A DNA stretch of 64,000 bases from Anaerolineales bacterium. GTDB taxonomy: Bacteria > Chloroflexota > Anaerolineae > 4572-78 > NAK82. Below the pieces are notes generated by a model. The model ran no database searches. It was given only the letters and a program-made list of their open reading frames with translations, and was not told where the DNA came from. A program made the translations under genes and the position numbers. Each line of letters starts with the position of its first letter. Positions within the stretch are counted from its first letter, which is position 1. The stretch is from contig CP070811.1 of assembly GCA_020343875.1 (NCBI GenBank), forward strand, positions 3,601,127-3,665,126, given 5' to 3'. Shown in pieces: positions 42,085-51,779 of the stretch.

Positions 42085-42642
42085 CTATTCCTCGTCCGTC
42101 GCGAATTGCTCCAGCACTGCCAATTGCGGCTGGGTAGGTTTAACAAAGGGCCGGGTTTTGCGGATGAGCGCCCAGGCCTGATCGGGTCTCAGGCCAGTGC
42201 TGATGAGATAGGCAGCTGCCATAGTGGGGGCTCGCCCAACGCCACTGGCGCAGTGCACATAGACTTTCGCGCCTCCTTCAATAGCCTGGCGGATGAAGGC
42301 AACCCCAGTGGCAAGCTGCTCGAGGGTAGGAGCATGGTCGTCGTGGGTAGGAAGCCACAAGTACGCTTCTGGTTCAATGCCGAGGCTGGTATCATCCAAC
42401 TCGCTGCGCATATTCACGTCAGCGGTGAAACCCTGCTCCGCCAGCCAGCGCCAGCCGCGCGCGTTGATCTGCCCCCCTACGCATAATTGAGGGGTTACCA
42501 GGCAATAGCGCAACACCGGCCGGCGCGCGGTCCATAGATAAAGGCGGGTCCACGCCCAAGCGAATGTGACCCGCAGGCCGTGGTGACGCAAGCGCCATAC
42601 CAGGATGCTGAGACCCTTGAAGGCCAGACGCAGCGCCTTCAC
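42085..42642 (-). CDS. Dual-specificity protein phosphatase
   Basis: A 185-residue cysteine phosphatase. The P-loop VHCASGVGRAPT has the catalytic CX5R, and the general acid aspartate is in the loop LPTHDDHAP. A hydrophobic, basic N-terminal 50 residues (ILVWRLRHHGLRVTFAWAWTRLYLW) may tether it to the membrane. The GTG start has GAGGTGA upstream and lies 1 bp after the GH57 stop; GH4 follows 5 bp after its own stop. The setting suggests a substrate linked to glycan metabolism rather than signalling. Confidence 0.88.
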   Translation of the reverse strand: MKALRLAFKGLSILVWRLRHHGLRVTFAWAWTRLYLWTARRPVLRYCLVTPQLCVGGQINARGWRWLAEQGFTADVNMRSELDDTSLGIEPEAYLWLPTHDDHAPTLEQLATGVAFIRQAIEGGAKVYVHCASGVGRAPTMAAAYLISTGLRPDQAWALIRKTRPFVKPTQPQLAVLEQFATDEE

Positions 42643-42643
42643 C

Positions 42644-44863
42644 CTAAGTCACCTCAATGAGCCTGAAGTTGTGCAGCGCATCAGGCGGGATAGACTCGAT
42701 CGTACGGCCATCGCGACTCAATACGATGGCTACACCCACTTGATTCCCCAAACGCAATCCGAGGGCGCCAATCGGCAAAGCAAGCTCCCAAACTCTCTCA
42801 CCAGCTACGCTTGAAATGGCCGCCTCCAACTCCAGCCAGCTTCCCCGATCACTGGCTAGCTTCAGGGCCGCACCCAGGCCGGGCAACAGGTCCACCCGCC
42901 AGTTGGAACCGAAGGGAGTAGCAAGAGGTTCACTTTCCAGGCTTGGAAACATCAGTTGCTCAGCACCATCCGGCTCGACCCACAGGAAAAGGCTTACATC
43001 GTAGGGACCCAAGGCTGACCACGCCTCGACCCGAAAATAGAGATGAGTCGGGTTGTAGCCAAAATAGAGCCTGCGCAGCGTACCCGCCTCGGCCCGCTGC
43101 ATAGCACCGCCAGCAGCCGCAGGCTCCAGAAAACCGGCACCGGTCCATTCCAGACTGGCTTCTTCGCTTCCCGCCAGGTGGGGCGTAATATAACTGCTGG
43201 TAGCACGGTAGTCTTGGCGAACAGTAAGGCCCTGGATGGGTTTGTTCAGCCAGGGAGGCGCTGGCCGACCAATGGCAAAATAGACATCCGCCAAATGCTC
43301 ACGGAAGGCCCGGTCGAAGAGATGATCCTGCCCGCTGACATTTCGGCTGTAATACCACCAGAACCAATCACTCCCCTCAGCGATGTAGATTTGTCGCCAG
43401 GCCGCCTCCAACACGTCGAATCCTGCACCGGGGGTGGCATTTTGCCAGGCAACCAGTTCGTCCCGCACCCGGCCCAACACCTCCCAGGCCCGATTCTGCT
43501 CAGCTTCGCCGATCCACGTCTCCAGGTTGCCACCGATCCACGAGCCAGTCGCGAGGTGATGAATGGTCTCCCGAGGCGGAAACTCTTCCAGGTATTCCGA
43601 GACTGTGACGGTCTGGATTTCTTTCTCCTCGGTCAGCCGCCGGTAGAGATGGTGGAGGAAGGGATCGCCATAATCTGGGTAACTTTCCCAACAATTCTCG
43701 CCATCGAGGATGATGGAGACCAGGTGAGGCTGATCTGAACCCTTCAACCGCTCGCGGATGACAAGCAACCGGTGCATCAGATCCTCGGCCGCTTCTCGGC
43801 CAGGCATGCTCTGGTAGACAAAGCCGATTCGATCCGACAGCGTGTGATCGCGGAAGATAGCTGCCAGGGGCCCATTTGGGGAGTGGGAGTTGGTGGGCAC
43901 CGTGTAGGGTTGGTAAAGTACATGCGGGTTATTAACGTGGCCATAGGCGTCCCGCTCAATACCAATCCCCATGGAACGGGCCAGGATAGCCTCGTCGGTG
44001 GCAAACCAACGGATGCCGTGGCGGGCTAAGATGGGCAATGCCTCGGCGCAAATGGCTCCCTCCGACGGCCAGGCGCCGCGGGGTGCCTGGCCAAAGTAAG
44101 CATGGTGCGCCTCCACGGCCCGGCGCATTTGCTCGGTTGCGTCTTCAGCATGGCGGAAGTAGGTGGCCGGTAGAGGCAGGCCGGCGCTGGCTCGATGTGC
44201 CAAGCCTGAGTCGACAAGCAGAGGCAGAATCGGGTGATAATAGGGCGAAGTGGTCAACTCAATCTGGCCCCGATCACGTAACGCGCTGTAAAGGGGAATA
44301 ACACATGCCAGGTAATCCTGCTGCTTGGCCAGGATCAGGTCAACATCTTCACGAGTGAAATCCCGCCCCTTCTCGACCAGGGCTCGCAATTCGAGGTCGT
44401 TCTCCAGCGCCACGTGATCCAGCCAGACCAAGTTGAACCACGCCACCAAGTCCCGGTAAAAGCCTTGACTCAGAAGCCGATGGTCGCCCTGCGCGTGCTG
44501 CCGTAATTCCAGCAATTGGCGGTAGCGTGGGTAGCGCCGGATGACCCGATCCCAGTTGACACTAAAGAAGAAAGAGAGCAGGTAGGCCTTGTCATCGTCG
44601 GACCAAGTCTGTTGTCGGCTAAGGGCCAACGCACGGTCAACCGCCTCTCCCTGAGCGTACTCTTGAATCTGCTCCACCAAAAAAGGCACAAAGTTAAATG
44701 TCGCCTTGACGGCGGGGTATTGGGCCAGCACTTCGGCCATATGGACATATTCTTTGGTTCCGTGCAGCCGTGCCCAGGGCAAGACGTATTCGCCCGTGGT
44801 GAAATCCTTGTAGTAAGGCTGATGCATATGCCACATGAAAGCCACGTAAAGTGGGTGAGACAA
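42644..44863 (-). CDS. GH57 family glycoside hydrolase
   Basis: A 739-residue enzyme of the alpha-amylase/4-alpha-glucanotransferase/amylopullulanase family. N-terminal motif VAFMWHMHQPYY, the motif RGAWPSEGAI with the nucleophile glutamate, and ILDGENCWESY with the catalytic aspartate are visible. The last 150 residues form a beta-sandwich resembling a glucodextranase C-terminal domain. No signal peptide, so intracellular alpha-glucan is the likely substrate. A TTG start with AGGAGG about 9 bp upstream. First gene of the GH57-phosphatase-GH4 operon. Confidence 0.9.
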   Translation of the reverse strand: MSHPLYVAFMWHMHQPYYKDFTTGEYVLPWARLHGTKEYVHMAEVLAQYPAVKATFNFVPFLVEQIQEYAQGEAVDRALALSRQQTWSDDDKAYLLSFFFSVNWDRVIRRYPRYRQLLELRQHAQGDHRLLSQGFYRDLVAWFNLVWLDHVALENDLELRALVEKGRDFTREDVDLILAKQQDYLACVIPLYSALRDRGQIELTTSPYYHPILPLLVDSGLAHRASAGLPLPATYFRHAEDATEQMRRAVEAHHAYFGQAPRGAWPSEGAICAEALPILARHGIRWFATDEAILARSMGIGIERDAYGHVNNPHVLYQPYTVPTNSHSPNGPLAAIFRDHTLSDRIGFVYQSMPGREAAEDLMHRLLVIRERLKGSDQPHLVSIILDGENCWESYPDYGDPFLHHLYRRLTEEKEIQTVTVSEYLEEFPPRETIHHLATGSWIGGNLETWIGEAEQNRAWEVLGRVRDELVAWQNATPGAGFDVLEAAWRQIYIAEGSDWFWWYYSRNVSGQDHLFDRAFREHLADVYFAIGRPAPPWLNKPIQGLTVRQDYRATSSYITPHLAGSEEASLEWTGAGFLEPAAAGGAMQRAEAGTLRRLYFGYNPTHLYFRVEAWSALGPYDVSLFLWVEPDGAEQLMFPSLESEPLATPFGSNWRVDLLPGLGAALKLASDRGSWLELEAAISSVAGERVWELALPIGALGLRLGNQVGVAIVLSRDGRTIESIPPDALHNFRLIEVT

Positions 44864-44936
44864 GACACAAAGCCTCCTGATTCAGTGTATTGTGATGGAC
44901 TGTACCACAGGTAAGGTCAGGCGGTCAAATGAGTAG

Positions 44937-44959
44937 GGGCAGGTCTGTCCGACCTGCCC
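44937..44959. repeat. Palindrome downstream of cooC
   Basis: GGGCAGGTC (44937-44945) and GACCTGCCC (44951-44959) form a 9-bp perfect stem with loop TGTCC. It may end the CODH/ACS operon transcript, although the T-run is weak. Confidence 0.6.
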
Positions 44960-45004
44960 GCGCTCACTAAACTATCCAATTCTTAGGTAAGAGGCCACCA
45001 AGGG

Positions 45005-45787
45005 TCAGCCAGCCAGGGCATGGTCAAAGGCGGCAGCGATCTCACGTGCTTCATCCACCAATTCCGGCACAGCGTCGAAGATGGCCTGACCCCGTATGTC
45101 AGCCTCCACCGCCCGGGGATTCGCCGACAAAAAACCAATCACCGGCAGGCCGGGGAGGCTGCTGCGGATATAGTCACGATCGGCCTCATTGCGCACCTTG
45201 TTGCCCACCGCATAGCAGCGGGCCACGCCAATGTCGGCGGCCAGTCTTTGGATGGTCTGCGCGGTGCTCAGACTGCGCCGCCCGGGTTCTACCACAATCA
45301 GAAAGGCGTCCACAGCGCCGGCCGTCGCCCGGCCTAGATGCTCGACACCGGCCTCCATGTCTAAGATCATCACTTCGTCCCGGTAAAGGATAACGTGGGT
45401 CACCAACGTTTTGAGCATAGCACTTTCCGGGCAAATGCAGCCGCTCCCGCCGGTGCTGATGGTGCCCAACTGCAGCAATCGCACTCCGCGATGAAGCACA
45501 CTGAAACGGTCAGGGATGTCATCCACGCGAGGGTTGAGCTTGAAGAACCCGCCGGTAGTGCCTGGTTTGGCTCCAGTGCGTTCGTAGATCAACTCTTCCA
45601 TCTCGGCAACAGGCGCCACCTGGGCCGCCAAATCTTCGGGCATACCCAGTGCATAGGCCAAGCTGGCAGCCGGATCCGCGTCAATGGCAATGACCGAATT
45701 TCCAGCTTCGGCATAAATATGGGCCAGCAAAGCCGCCAGTGTCGTCTTACCCACCCCGCCCTTGCCGGTAATTGCGATTTTTGACAT
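45005..45787 (-). CDS. cooC: CO dehydrogenase nickel-insertion ATPase CooC
   Basis: A 260-residue MinD/ParA-type P-loop ATPase that loads nickel into the CODH C-cluster. The deviant Walker A GKGGVGKTT is at residues 8-16 and the metal-binding CxC (GSGCICPES, Cys117 and Cys119) is intact. The start codon lies directly after the aldo/keto reductase stop. Last gene of the long CODH/ACS cluster. Confidence 0.95.
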   Translation of the reverse strand: MSKIAITGKGGVGKTTLAALLAHIYAEAGNSVIAIDADPAASLAYALGMPEDLAAQVAPVAEMEELIYERTGAKPGTTGGFFKLNPRVDDIPDRFSVLHRGVRLLQLGTISTGGSGCICPESAMLKTLVTHVILYRDEVMILDMEAGVEHLGRATAGAVDAFLIVVEPGRRSLSTAQTIQRLAADIGVARCYAVGNKVRNEADRDYIRSSLPGLPVIGFLSANPRAVEADIRGQAIFDAVPELVDEAREIAAAFDHALAG

Positions 45788-46762
45788 TTAGTCTTTCCCC
45801 TTCAGGGTTCGTTGATGATCATCGAGCAGCGCTTCAATGAACCCAGTATCCTCTTGAGAGAGCACCCACTCACCCACACCGACTGTTTCCTCGATCTGAG
45901 ATGCGCGCCTGGCGCCCACGATGGCCGCGGTCACTTCAGGGCAGCGCAACACCCAGGCAATGGCCAGTTGTGCCAGTGTCTTGCCTCTCCTTTCGGCAAC
46001 GACACGCAAGGCATCAACCAGTTCAAGGTTTGCACTCAACCTGGGTTCTCGAAAATTGGAATCTCTACGCCGGTGGTCACTTTCGTGCAAATTGCGCACG
46101 CGCTCCCGGGTGATTTTTCCCGTCAACAGGCCCTTTTGCATAGGGCTGTAGGGAATAACGCCGATGTTATTTGCTGCGCAATAAGCCAGCAGATCTGCTT
46201 CCACGCCGCGGGCCAGCATGCTGTACGGAGGTTGCACTGAGGCGACCGGATGAATGGGCTGGATACGATTGAGCTGTTCGACGCTAAAATTAGACACGCC
46301 CAAGTACCGCGCTTTGCCCTCTTTGACCAGCTCAACCATTGCCTCCCAGGCCTCTTCGATGTCCTCATCAGGATCCGGCCAGTGAATCTGATAGAGATCA
46401 ATCGTATCGATCTTGAGGCGCGTCAGGCTGGACTCTGCCTCAGCCCGAATACTCTCCCGCTTTAGATTCCCGAAGATCTTGCCTGTCTCATTCCAAACCC
46501 GCCCACACTTGGTAGCAATGATAGGTTTTTCCACCAGGCCCTGAATTGTCCGGCCCACCACTTCTTCTGAACGGCCCAATCCATAGGCTGATGCAGTGTC
46601 TATCCAGTTGACCCCCAGTTCCAGCGCTCGCCGAATGGCAGCCACCGACTCTTGCTCATCTTGAGGTCCCCACCCATACTGCCAGACACCACCAAGAGCC
46701 CAAGTTCCCAATCCAATGCTAGACAGATGAAGGTCTGTAGGGCCCAATCTTCTGGTATGCAC
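45788..46762 (-). CDS. Aldo/keto reductase
   Basis: A 324-residue NADPH-dependent (beta/alpha)8 oxidoreductase. The tetrad is visible: Asp and Tyr in NWIDTASAYGLG, Lys in IIATKCG, His in YQIHWPDP. Cofactor-binding GLLTGK and the late arginine segment are normal. The GTG at 46762 after GGGGGGC is preferred to a frame start at 46798. It abuts cooC, so it is part of the CODH/ACS transcript although no pathway role is known to me. Confidence 0.88.
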   Translation of the reverse strand: MHTRRLGPTDLHLSSIGLGTWALGGVWQYGWGPQDEQESVAAIRRALELGVNWIDTASAYGLGRSEEVVGRTIQGLVEKPIIATKCGRVWNETGKIFGNLKRESIRAEAESSLTRLKIDTIDLYQIHWPDPDEDIEEAWEAMVELVKEGKARYLGVSNFSVEQLNRIQPIHPVASVQPPYSMLARGVEADLLAYCAANNIGVIPYSPMQKGLLTGKITRERVRNLHESDHRRRDSNFREPRLSANLELVDALRVVAERRGKTLAQLAIAWVLRCPEVTAAIVGARRASQIEETVGVGEWVLSQEDTGFIEALLDDHQRTLKGKD

Positions 46763-46937
46763 GTACTGCCCCCCTCGTGCCCAGATAGAAAAGTGCACAC
46801 ATAAAAAAGACTACAGCGGCGCGCTTTGTGCTTTACACCTTGAACTTACCACTCAAGGGCCCGAGTCTGGTGAGCGCACCTCAAGGTAGCCCGCCTGAGA
46901 TGTTATCAGGGCATCCCCACTGCTGGAGACCAGGATT

Positions 46938-47663
46938 TTACTCTAAACCGCCCGTCTGCAGAATCGATTGCAGACGCAGCACATACTCCGGCGGCAAGGG
47001 CAAAAGCGACAGCTTGCGAATGGTATGCTGAGGATGATAGTGCAGATGATGAACCTGCACGCGTCCATCCTGCCAAGCCGCAAAGGTCGGATCAGGCACC
47101 CCATAGCGAGGCAGCCCCAAGCTGCCCGGGCAAACGATAAGGCGATCACCAACCTGGCGCAGTGCGGGCACATGAGTCCCACCTAACAGGATGATGTCGG
47201 CTTCAACGTCGCCAAAACGTTCCCGTAGCTGCGCTTGAGGCATAGTGACGAGCACACGGCTTTCACTCTCTAGGTCATCCGGCATAAGGCGCGTGAGATG
47301 AAAGCGCGTGCCCGCGACCTCGACGGTCAACTGCGTGGGCAAGGAAGCCAGATAGGTGCGCTCTTCGGCGGACAACATCGAGCGCGTATGTGTCCAGCTG
47401 GCTTCCAACAGATCTTCGTCCCGACTGAAGTCCTTCGTGGCATCAGTGGTTAGGGAATCTTTGCCCATGGCTCGGTCGTGCACTCCACCAATCAGATGCG
47501 TGACGCTGGCACGGACCGCATCTAAACAACGCTTGGGGTCCGGGCCATAACCCACGATATCACCCAGGCAGAGCACCGCATCAGGGCGGCGCTCTGCCTG
47601 TTGCAGAGCCAGCAAAGCTTCCCAGTTGGCGTGCAGGTCCCCAAAGATTATAACTCGTGTCAT
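46938..47663 (-). CDS. Metallophosphoesterase (calcineurin-like, YfcE/MJ0936-type)
   Basis: A 241-residue phosphoesterase with the metal motifs IIFGDLHANWEAL, LGDIVGYGPDPKRC, GGVHDRA (usually GNHD) and LGGTHVP (usually GHTH). Two motif positions deviate, so metal binding or activity may differ. The ATG at 47663 is chosen; the longer frame overlaps the metF coding end. Substrate unknown. Placed between metVF and the aldo/keto reductase in the cluster. Confidence 0.8.
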   Translation of the reverse strand: MTRVIIFGDLHANWEALLALQQAERRPDAVLCLGDIVGYGPDPKRCLDAVRASVTHLIGGVHDRAMGKDSLTTDATKDFSRDEDLLEASWTHTRSMLSAEERTYLASLPTQLTVEVAGTRFHLTRLMPDDLESESRVLVTMPQAQLRERFGDVEADIILLGGTHVPALRQVGDRLIVCPGSLGLPRYGVPDPTFAAWQDGRVQVHHLHYHPQHTIRKLSLLPLPPEYVLRLQSILQTGGLE

Positions 47664-47728
47664 GCGTCGTTCTTCTGTTTCGTGTTGCGGCAGGCATTTC
47701 TCTGCTGCCAGGGAACGCGCAACCTCTG

Positions 47729-49246
47729 TCAGGCAGCTTCCGTTACGCCGACCGGCTTCTCTCTCACCCAAGCCAAGTCATCAACTTCTGACAGGCTGCT
47801 GACGACCGGGCGGGGCACTCCAGACTCCTCCACCAACCGAGGCACAATTGACTCCCAGTGCACGGCCATGACGTGCATACCGTTGATGCCCGGGGTGTTC
47901 TTTAGCTTCTCAATCATCTCCAGGGCAATGGCCACACCTTCTTCTTGCTGCCCTTCCTTGTCTCCTGCCTCATCCATGCGCGTGACAATTTCAGGAGGCA
48001 CCATCACCCCCGGCACTTCCTCGGCCATGAAGTGGGCCGCCCGGGCACTCTTGAGCGGGATGAGACCGGCCAGGATATACACCTTATCCAACAGGCGTCG
48101 CTTATCCAAAGCTTCCAGCCAATCCGTAAAGCGATCGTAATCGAACACAGGCTGGGTCTGTATGAACTGAGCACCCGCGTTGACCTTCTTCTCGGCACGG
48201 ATGGCCTCGTATTCAGGCGGCGCGCCGAAGGGCGAGGCAGCGGCGCCCAGGAAGAAGCGCGGGGGTTGCTTGATATCACGCCCATCCAGGTATTTGCCGT
48301 CGTCGCGCATCCGGCGCAACATCCACAGCACCTGGATGGCGTCCATATCGAACTGGTCGGGCTTGGCCATCGGAGCCGGGCCAAAGCGATGATGATCCCC
48401 ACTCAAACAAAGGATATTGCGAACACCCAGACCTGCCGCCCCCATGGCATCTGACTCGATCACCACGCGACTCCGGTCCCGCGCCTGGAGCTGCATCACG
48501 GGTTCCAGACCCGCTTCTAGGCAAATCTTGCTAGAGGCCATACTATTCATGCGAGCTGAGGCAGACGCATTGTCAGTAAAGTTAGCCGCCGCCACATATT
48601 CTTTCAGCCAGCCTACTTTCTTGAGAATGATATCTCCCGATGCCCCCAAGGGTGGTGCAATCTCGCCAGTGGTGACGAACATGCCTGACCGCAGATTCGC
48701 CTCTAAAAGGGAGTTTGGCTCTTGGTAAACCGCTGGGTGGTAGAGGGCATCTCCCTGCCACCAATCGGGCTGGCGCAATTCATAGAAGAAACGATCCCGA
48801 TCCTGGTTGAACTTCTTCCGATTGAAGAAGAAGTCCAACGGGTATGGCCCTTGCTCCCGTTCGCGCCAGAATCTAATCATTTCCAGCCACGTTTCTCGGC
48901 CGGCTCGCGAGCCGTCGATGGGGGCATTCACCTCCAGCAGCTTGTCCTGCCGTCCCATTCGCTCGGCCCGATTGTAGATCATATACCAGGTACAGGGCCG
49001 TGACGGATCCACCTCACAATGATCGGGGCTGGCCCCTCCGCACAGGCCATTGCGTAATCCCTTAGGGCAGGTCATGGGGCAGACGAAGGCTGTCTCCTGC
49101 AAAATACAGTTGCCACACATGCGACAACCAAACAGCCAACCCTTGACAGACCGTTCAAAAGCGGTAAAAGCCCGGGCCGGCCACGTCTCTTCCTGGCGGA
49201 CAGGATAAAATGGGGGTTGATAACGTCTAGGTGAAAACAATGGCAT
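47729..49246 (-). CDS. metF: Fused MetV-MetF methylenetetrahydrofolate reductase
   Basis: A 505-residue fusion. Residues about 35-90 are the MetV-type metal domain, rich in cysteine (Cys41, 44, 47, 56, 60, 69, 77 and 85). From about 185 the TIM-barrel MetF domain follows (GMFVTTGEIAPPLG, then GLGVRNILCLSGDHH and AGAQFIQTQPVFD), which reduces methylene-THF to methyl-THF on FAD. In many acetogens MetV and MetF are separate subunits. The product feeds AcsE encoded upstream in the same operon. AAGGAGAC precedes the ATG. Confidence 0.92.
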   Translation of the reverse strand: MPLFSPRRYQPPFYPVRQEETWPARAFTAFERSVKGWLFGCRMCGNCILQETAFVCPMTCPKGLRNGLCGGASPDHCEVDPSRPCTWYMIYNRAERMGRQDKLLEVNAPIDGSRAGRETWLEMIRFWREREQGPYPLDFFFNRKKFNQDRDRFFYELRQPDWWQGDALYHPAVYQEPNSLLEANLRSGMFVTTGEIAPPLGASGDIILKKVGWLKEYVAAANFTDNASASARMNSMASSKICLEAGLEPVMQLQARDRSRVVIESDAMGAAGLGVRNILCLSGDHHRFGPAPMAKPDQFDMDAIQVLWMLRRMRDDGKYLDGRDIKQPPRFFLGAAASPFGAPPEYEAIRAEKKVNAGAQFIQTQPVFDYDRFTDWLEALDKRRLLDKVYILAGLIPLKSARAAHFMAEEVPGVMVPPEIVTRMDEAGDKEGQQEEGVAIALEMIEKLKNTPGINGMHVMAVHWESIVPRLVEESGVPRPVVSSLSEVDDLAWVREKPVGVTEAA

Positions 49247-49377
49247 TACTAGTCTCCTTGTGTATTTATCTTCTCGAACCAGACAGAAGAAGGGGAAGGC
49301 CAGACGTCAACCTTCCCCCGACCCCTGTCTACTATCCGATCAACATACCCAGCGCCAACGTTTCAAGTACTCCAACG

Positions 49378-50283
49378 CTACAGAGTTGGCAGCAAATACT
49401 CGTACGCACTCAGGGCGGCCTTGGCGCCTTCGCCGGCTGCCACCAAGACTTGCTCAGCATAAGTATCCGTCACATCACCGGCAGCGAAGATGCCGGGGAC
49501 GCTGGTACGATTGCGCCCATCAACCTTGATACGACCCTGTGTGTCAAGGTCAACCAACTCAGCTACCATGTCCGAGTTGGGAATGAGGGCCATCTCGATG
49601 AAAGTCCCGTCAGCGCTAACCTCTGCTTCCTGGCCTTCAGGTCCTTGCACGGCCACACGTTCCGCGTAGTCCTCGCCCAGAATCTCGATAACGCGGTAGC
49701 CTTCCAAAATAGTGACGTTTTCGGCTTCTTTCAGCTTTCTACCCAGGGTCGACTCCAAGACTCCAGCCCTCGGCCCCACCACATAGACATGTTCAGCCAC
49801 CGTTGACAGTTCGGCCGCCGATCGTAACGCCAGGTCGCCGTCCCCAATGACAGCGGTCGTCTTGTCTATGAAGAGAGGGGCATAGCTAATAGCTGAGTAG
49901 CAAAGCCCACGCATCAAGAGTTCTTTCTCACCCGGCACGTTTAAGCGCTGGTGGGTGGTGCCGCTGGCTACGACCACGGCTTTAGCCAAGAGTCCGCCGC
50001 CTCGCCTGGCATGCACAGCGAATCCGTCCTGGTGCCGGCTGATACGATCAACCGGTTCCATGTGGCGGGCAAAGTCAAGGTACTCCAGCTCAGCCCTAAA
50101 CTTGCCAACGATTTCAAGCCCTCGGACAACCTGATAGTCTTCCACGCCAGGCAATTCCAGGCGAAAATTGGTCTTGCCGCCCAAGTCCTTCGACACAAGC
50201 AGGACGTTAAGCCGTTTCCGGATGGCATAGATAGCTGCGGTGAGTCCTGCGGGCCCCCCTCCGACGACGATCAAATCGTACAT
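49378..50283 (-). CDS. TrxR-like FAD/NAD(P) oxidoreductase without the CxxC
   Basis: About 301 residues with an FAD-binding GxGxxG (DLIVVGGGPAGLTAAI), an NAD(P)-binding site (TTAVIGDGDLALRSAAEL) and the closing VPGIFAAGDVTD. The redox-active CxxC expected in the NAD(P) domain of thioredoxin reductase is replaced (GLCYSAISYAP), so it cannot reduce thioredoxin in the usual way. It may be a flavin-based NAD(P)H dehydrogenase or ferredoxin reductase type. ATGATG lies at 50286-50281; the second ATG is better spaced from GGAGGT. It lies between malic enzyme and metVF. Confidence 0.85.
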   Translation of the reverse strand: MYDLIVVGGGPAGLTAAIYAIRKRLNVLLVSKDLGGKTNFRLELPGVEDYQVVRGLEIVGKFRAELEYLDFARHMEPVDRISRHQDGFAVHARRGGGLLAKAVVVASGTTHQRLNVPGEKELLMRGLCYSAISYAPLFIDKTTAVIGDGDLALRSAAELSTVAEHVYVVGPRAGVLESTLGRKLKEAENVTILEGYRVIEILGEDYAERVAVQGPEGQEAEVSADGTFIEMALIPNSDMVAELVDLDTQGRIKVDGRNRTSVPGIFAAGDVTDTYAEQVLVAAGEGAKAALSAYEYLLPTL

Positions 50284-50349
50284 CATTTCACCTCCAAATG
50301 TTAGCACATCCTATCCGGTTTTGCCAGTCTGGTGACCATAAAGTCGATC

Positions 50350-51708
50350 CTAGCTGGGTGGTTCAGCGATGAAGCCCCCATCCATCATCATACTCGTCAA
50401 ATCGCGAGAGCGCTTGATGATGGTCCTGGCGTGATTGAGCAAATCGTCGTAGCTCATCTGAAGCTGGGCCACGCCCTGCTCTTGAGCTTTCATCCCAACA
50501 GCAGCCGCCTCGCGGGGGAAGACTTCCCAGTCGTCCATCGAGGGCAAAATGTGCTCCTCATCAAGCTGGTCACCAATCTGGTTAGCCAGGGCCTCAGCTG
50601 CCGCAAAACACATTTCGTCAGTTATGGTGCGGGCACGTACATCCAGCGTGCCCCGGAAGATGCCCGGAAAGCCAAGGGAATTGTTGACCTGGTTGGGGAA
50701 GTCCGAACGTCCAGTAGCCACGACGGCCGCTCCCCCCGCCTTGGCTTCCCAAGGCCAGATTTCTGGAACCGGATTGGCGCAGGCAAAAAGGATGGCATCT
50801 CTATTCATGCCCGCCACCCACTCAGGCAAAATGGTGCCCGGGCCGGGTCTCGACAGGGCAATTACCACGTCGGCACCCTTCATTGCCTCGGGGATGCCGC
50901 CTGTGCGCCCCTCAGCATTGGTGGTTCGACAAAGTCGCCATTTGTCCACGAATTCCGCTTTGCGCATCTCCAGGTCTTTGCGGTGCTTGCCCAGGATACC
51001 CTTGCTATCCACCATCATACACTTGGCCGGGTCAACACCCCAGCCAAAGATGAGACGGGAGCAAGCCACGTTGGACGCGCCGCTGCCGATGAAGCTAACC
51101 CGCACCTCATCTTTCTTCTTGCCGACCACCTTGAGGGCATTGATCAAGCCAGCCAGGGTGACGGTGGCCGTACCCTGCTGGTCGTCGTGCCAGACAGGGA
51201 TTTCGGCCTTCTCTCGCAAAGTGTCCAGGATACGGAAGCACTTAGGTTGTGACAAGTCTTCCAGGTTCACTCCTCCGAAGGAAGGCTGGATCATCAGAAC
51301 GGTCTTGATGATCTCGTCTGGATCCTTGGTGTCGAGCATAATGGCCACGCCGTCGATACCACCCAGGTACTTGTAGAGCAACGCCTTGCCTTCCATAACC
51401 GGCAGGCCAGCCTTGGGGCCAATGTCGCCCAGTCCCAGCACCCGAGTTCCGTCGCTAACAACCGCCACGGTGTTCCACTTGTTGGTGTAATCGTAAACCC
51501 TCTCCGGTTCCTTGGCGATGGCACGGCAAGGCGCGGCCACTCCAGGCGTATACCAGATGGCAAAGTCGTTAAAATCGCGTACCGTGCACTTGAGCGCTGT
51601 CTCGACCTTACCCCGGTAAAAAGGATGCAGCTTCATAGCGTCGGCCGAAGGCTTTTGGGCCTGGGCCAATAGCTCTTCAACATTGACAGTCTTCTCTTCC
51701 TTGAGCAT
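50350..51708 (-). CDS. NAD(P)-dependent malic enzyme
   Basis: A 452-residue decarboxylating malate dehydrogenase (malate to pyruvate plus CO2). The N-terminal malic motif [15 protein letters not shown], metal and substrate segment [22 protein letters not shown], dinucleotide fold [13 protein letters not shown] and the late motif [19 protein letters not shown] are present. It supplies pyruvate and reducing power within a cluster for acetyl-CoA formation. Coenzyme preference is not obvious. Confidence 0.93.
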   Translation of the reverse strand: MLKEEKTVNVEELLAQAQKPSADAMKLHPFYRGKVETALKCTVRDFNDFAIWYTPGVAAPCRAIAKEPERVYDYTNKWNTVAVVSDGTRVLGLGDIGPKAGLPVMEGKALLYKYLGGIDGVAIMLDTKDPDEIIKTVLMIQPSFGGVNLEDLSQPKCFRILDTLREKAEIPVWHDDQQGTATVTLAGLINALKVVGKKKDEVRVSFIGSGASNVACSRLIFGWGVDPAKCMMVDSKGILGKHRKDLEMRKAEFVDKWRLCRTTNAEGRTGGIPEAMKGADVVIALSRPGPGTILPEWVAGMNRDAILFACANPVPEIWPWEAKAGGAAVVATGRSDFPNQVNNSLGFPGIFRGTLDVRARTITDEMCFAAAEALANQIGDQLDEEHILPSMDDWEVFPREAAAVGMKAQEQGVAQLQMSYDDLLNHARTIIKRSRDLTSMMMDGGFIAEPPS

Positions 51709-51779
51709 CGTTGACCTCCTTTGTCAACAGCCATAAGTCAGATCAGTTGCCAGCCAGGCAGCCCTGTCATGGCTGACGG

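Noticed and set aside
49378-50283. Ordinary thioredoxin reductase
   Set aside because: The redox-active CxxC is missing, so the standard activity cannot be claimed.
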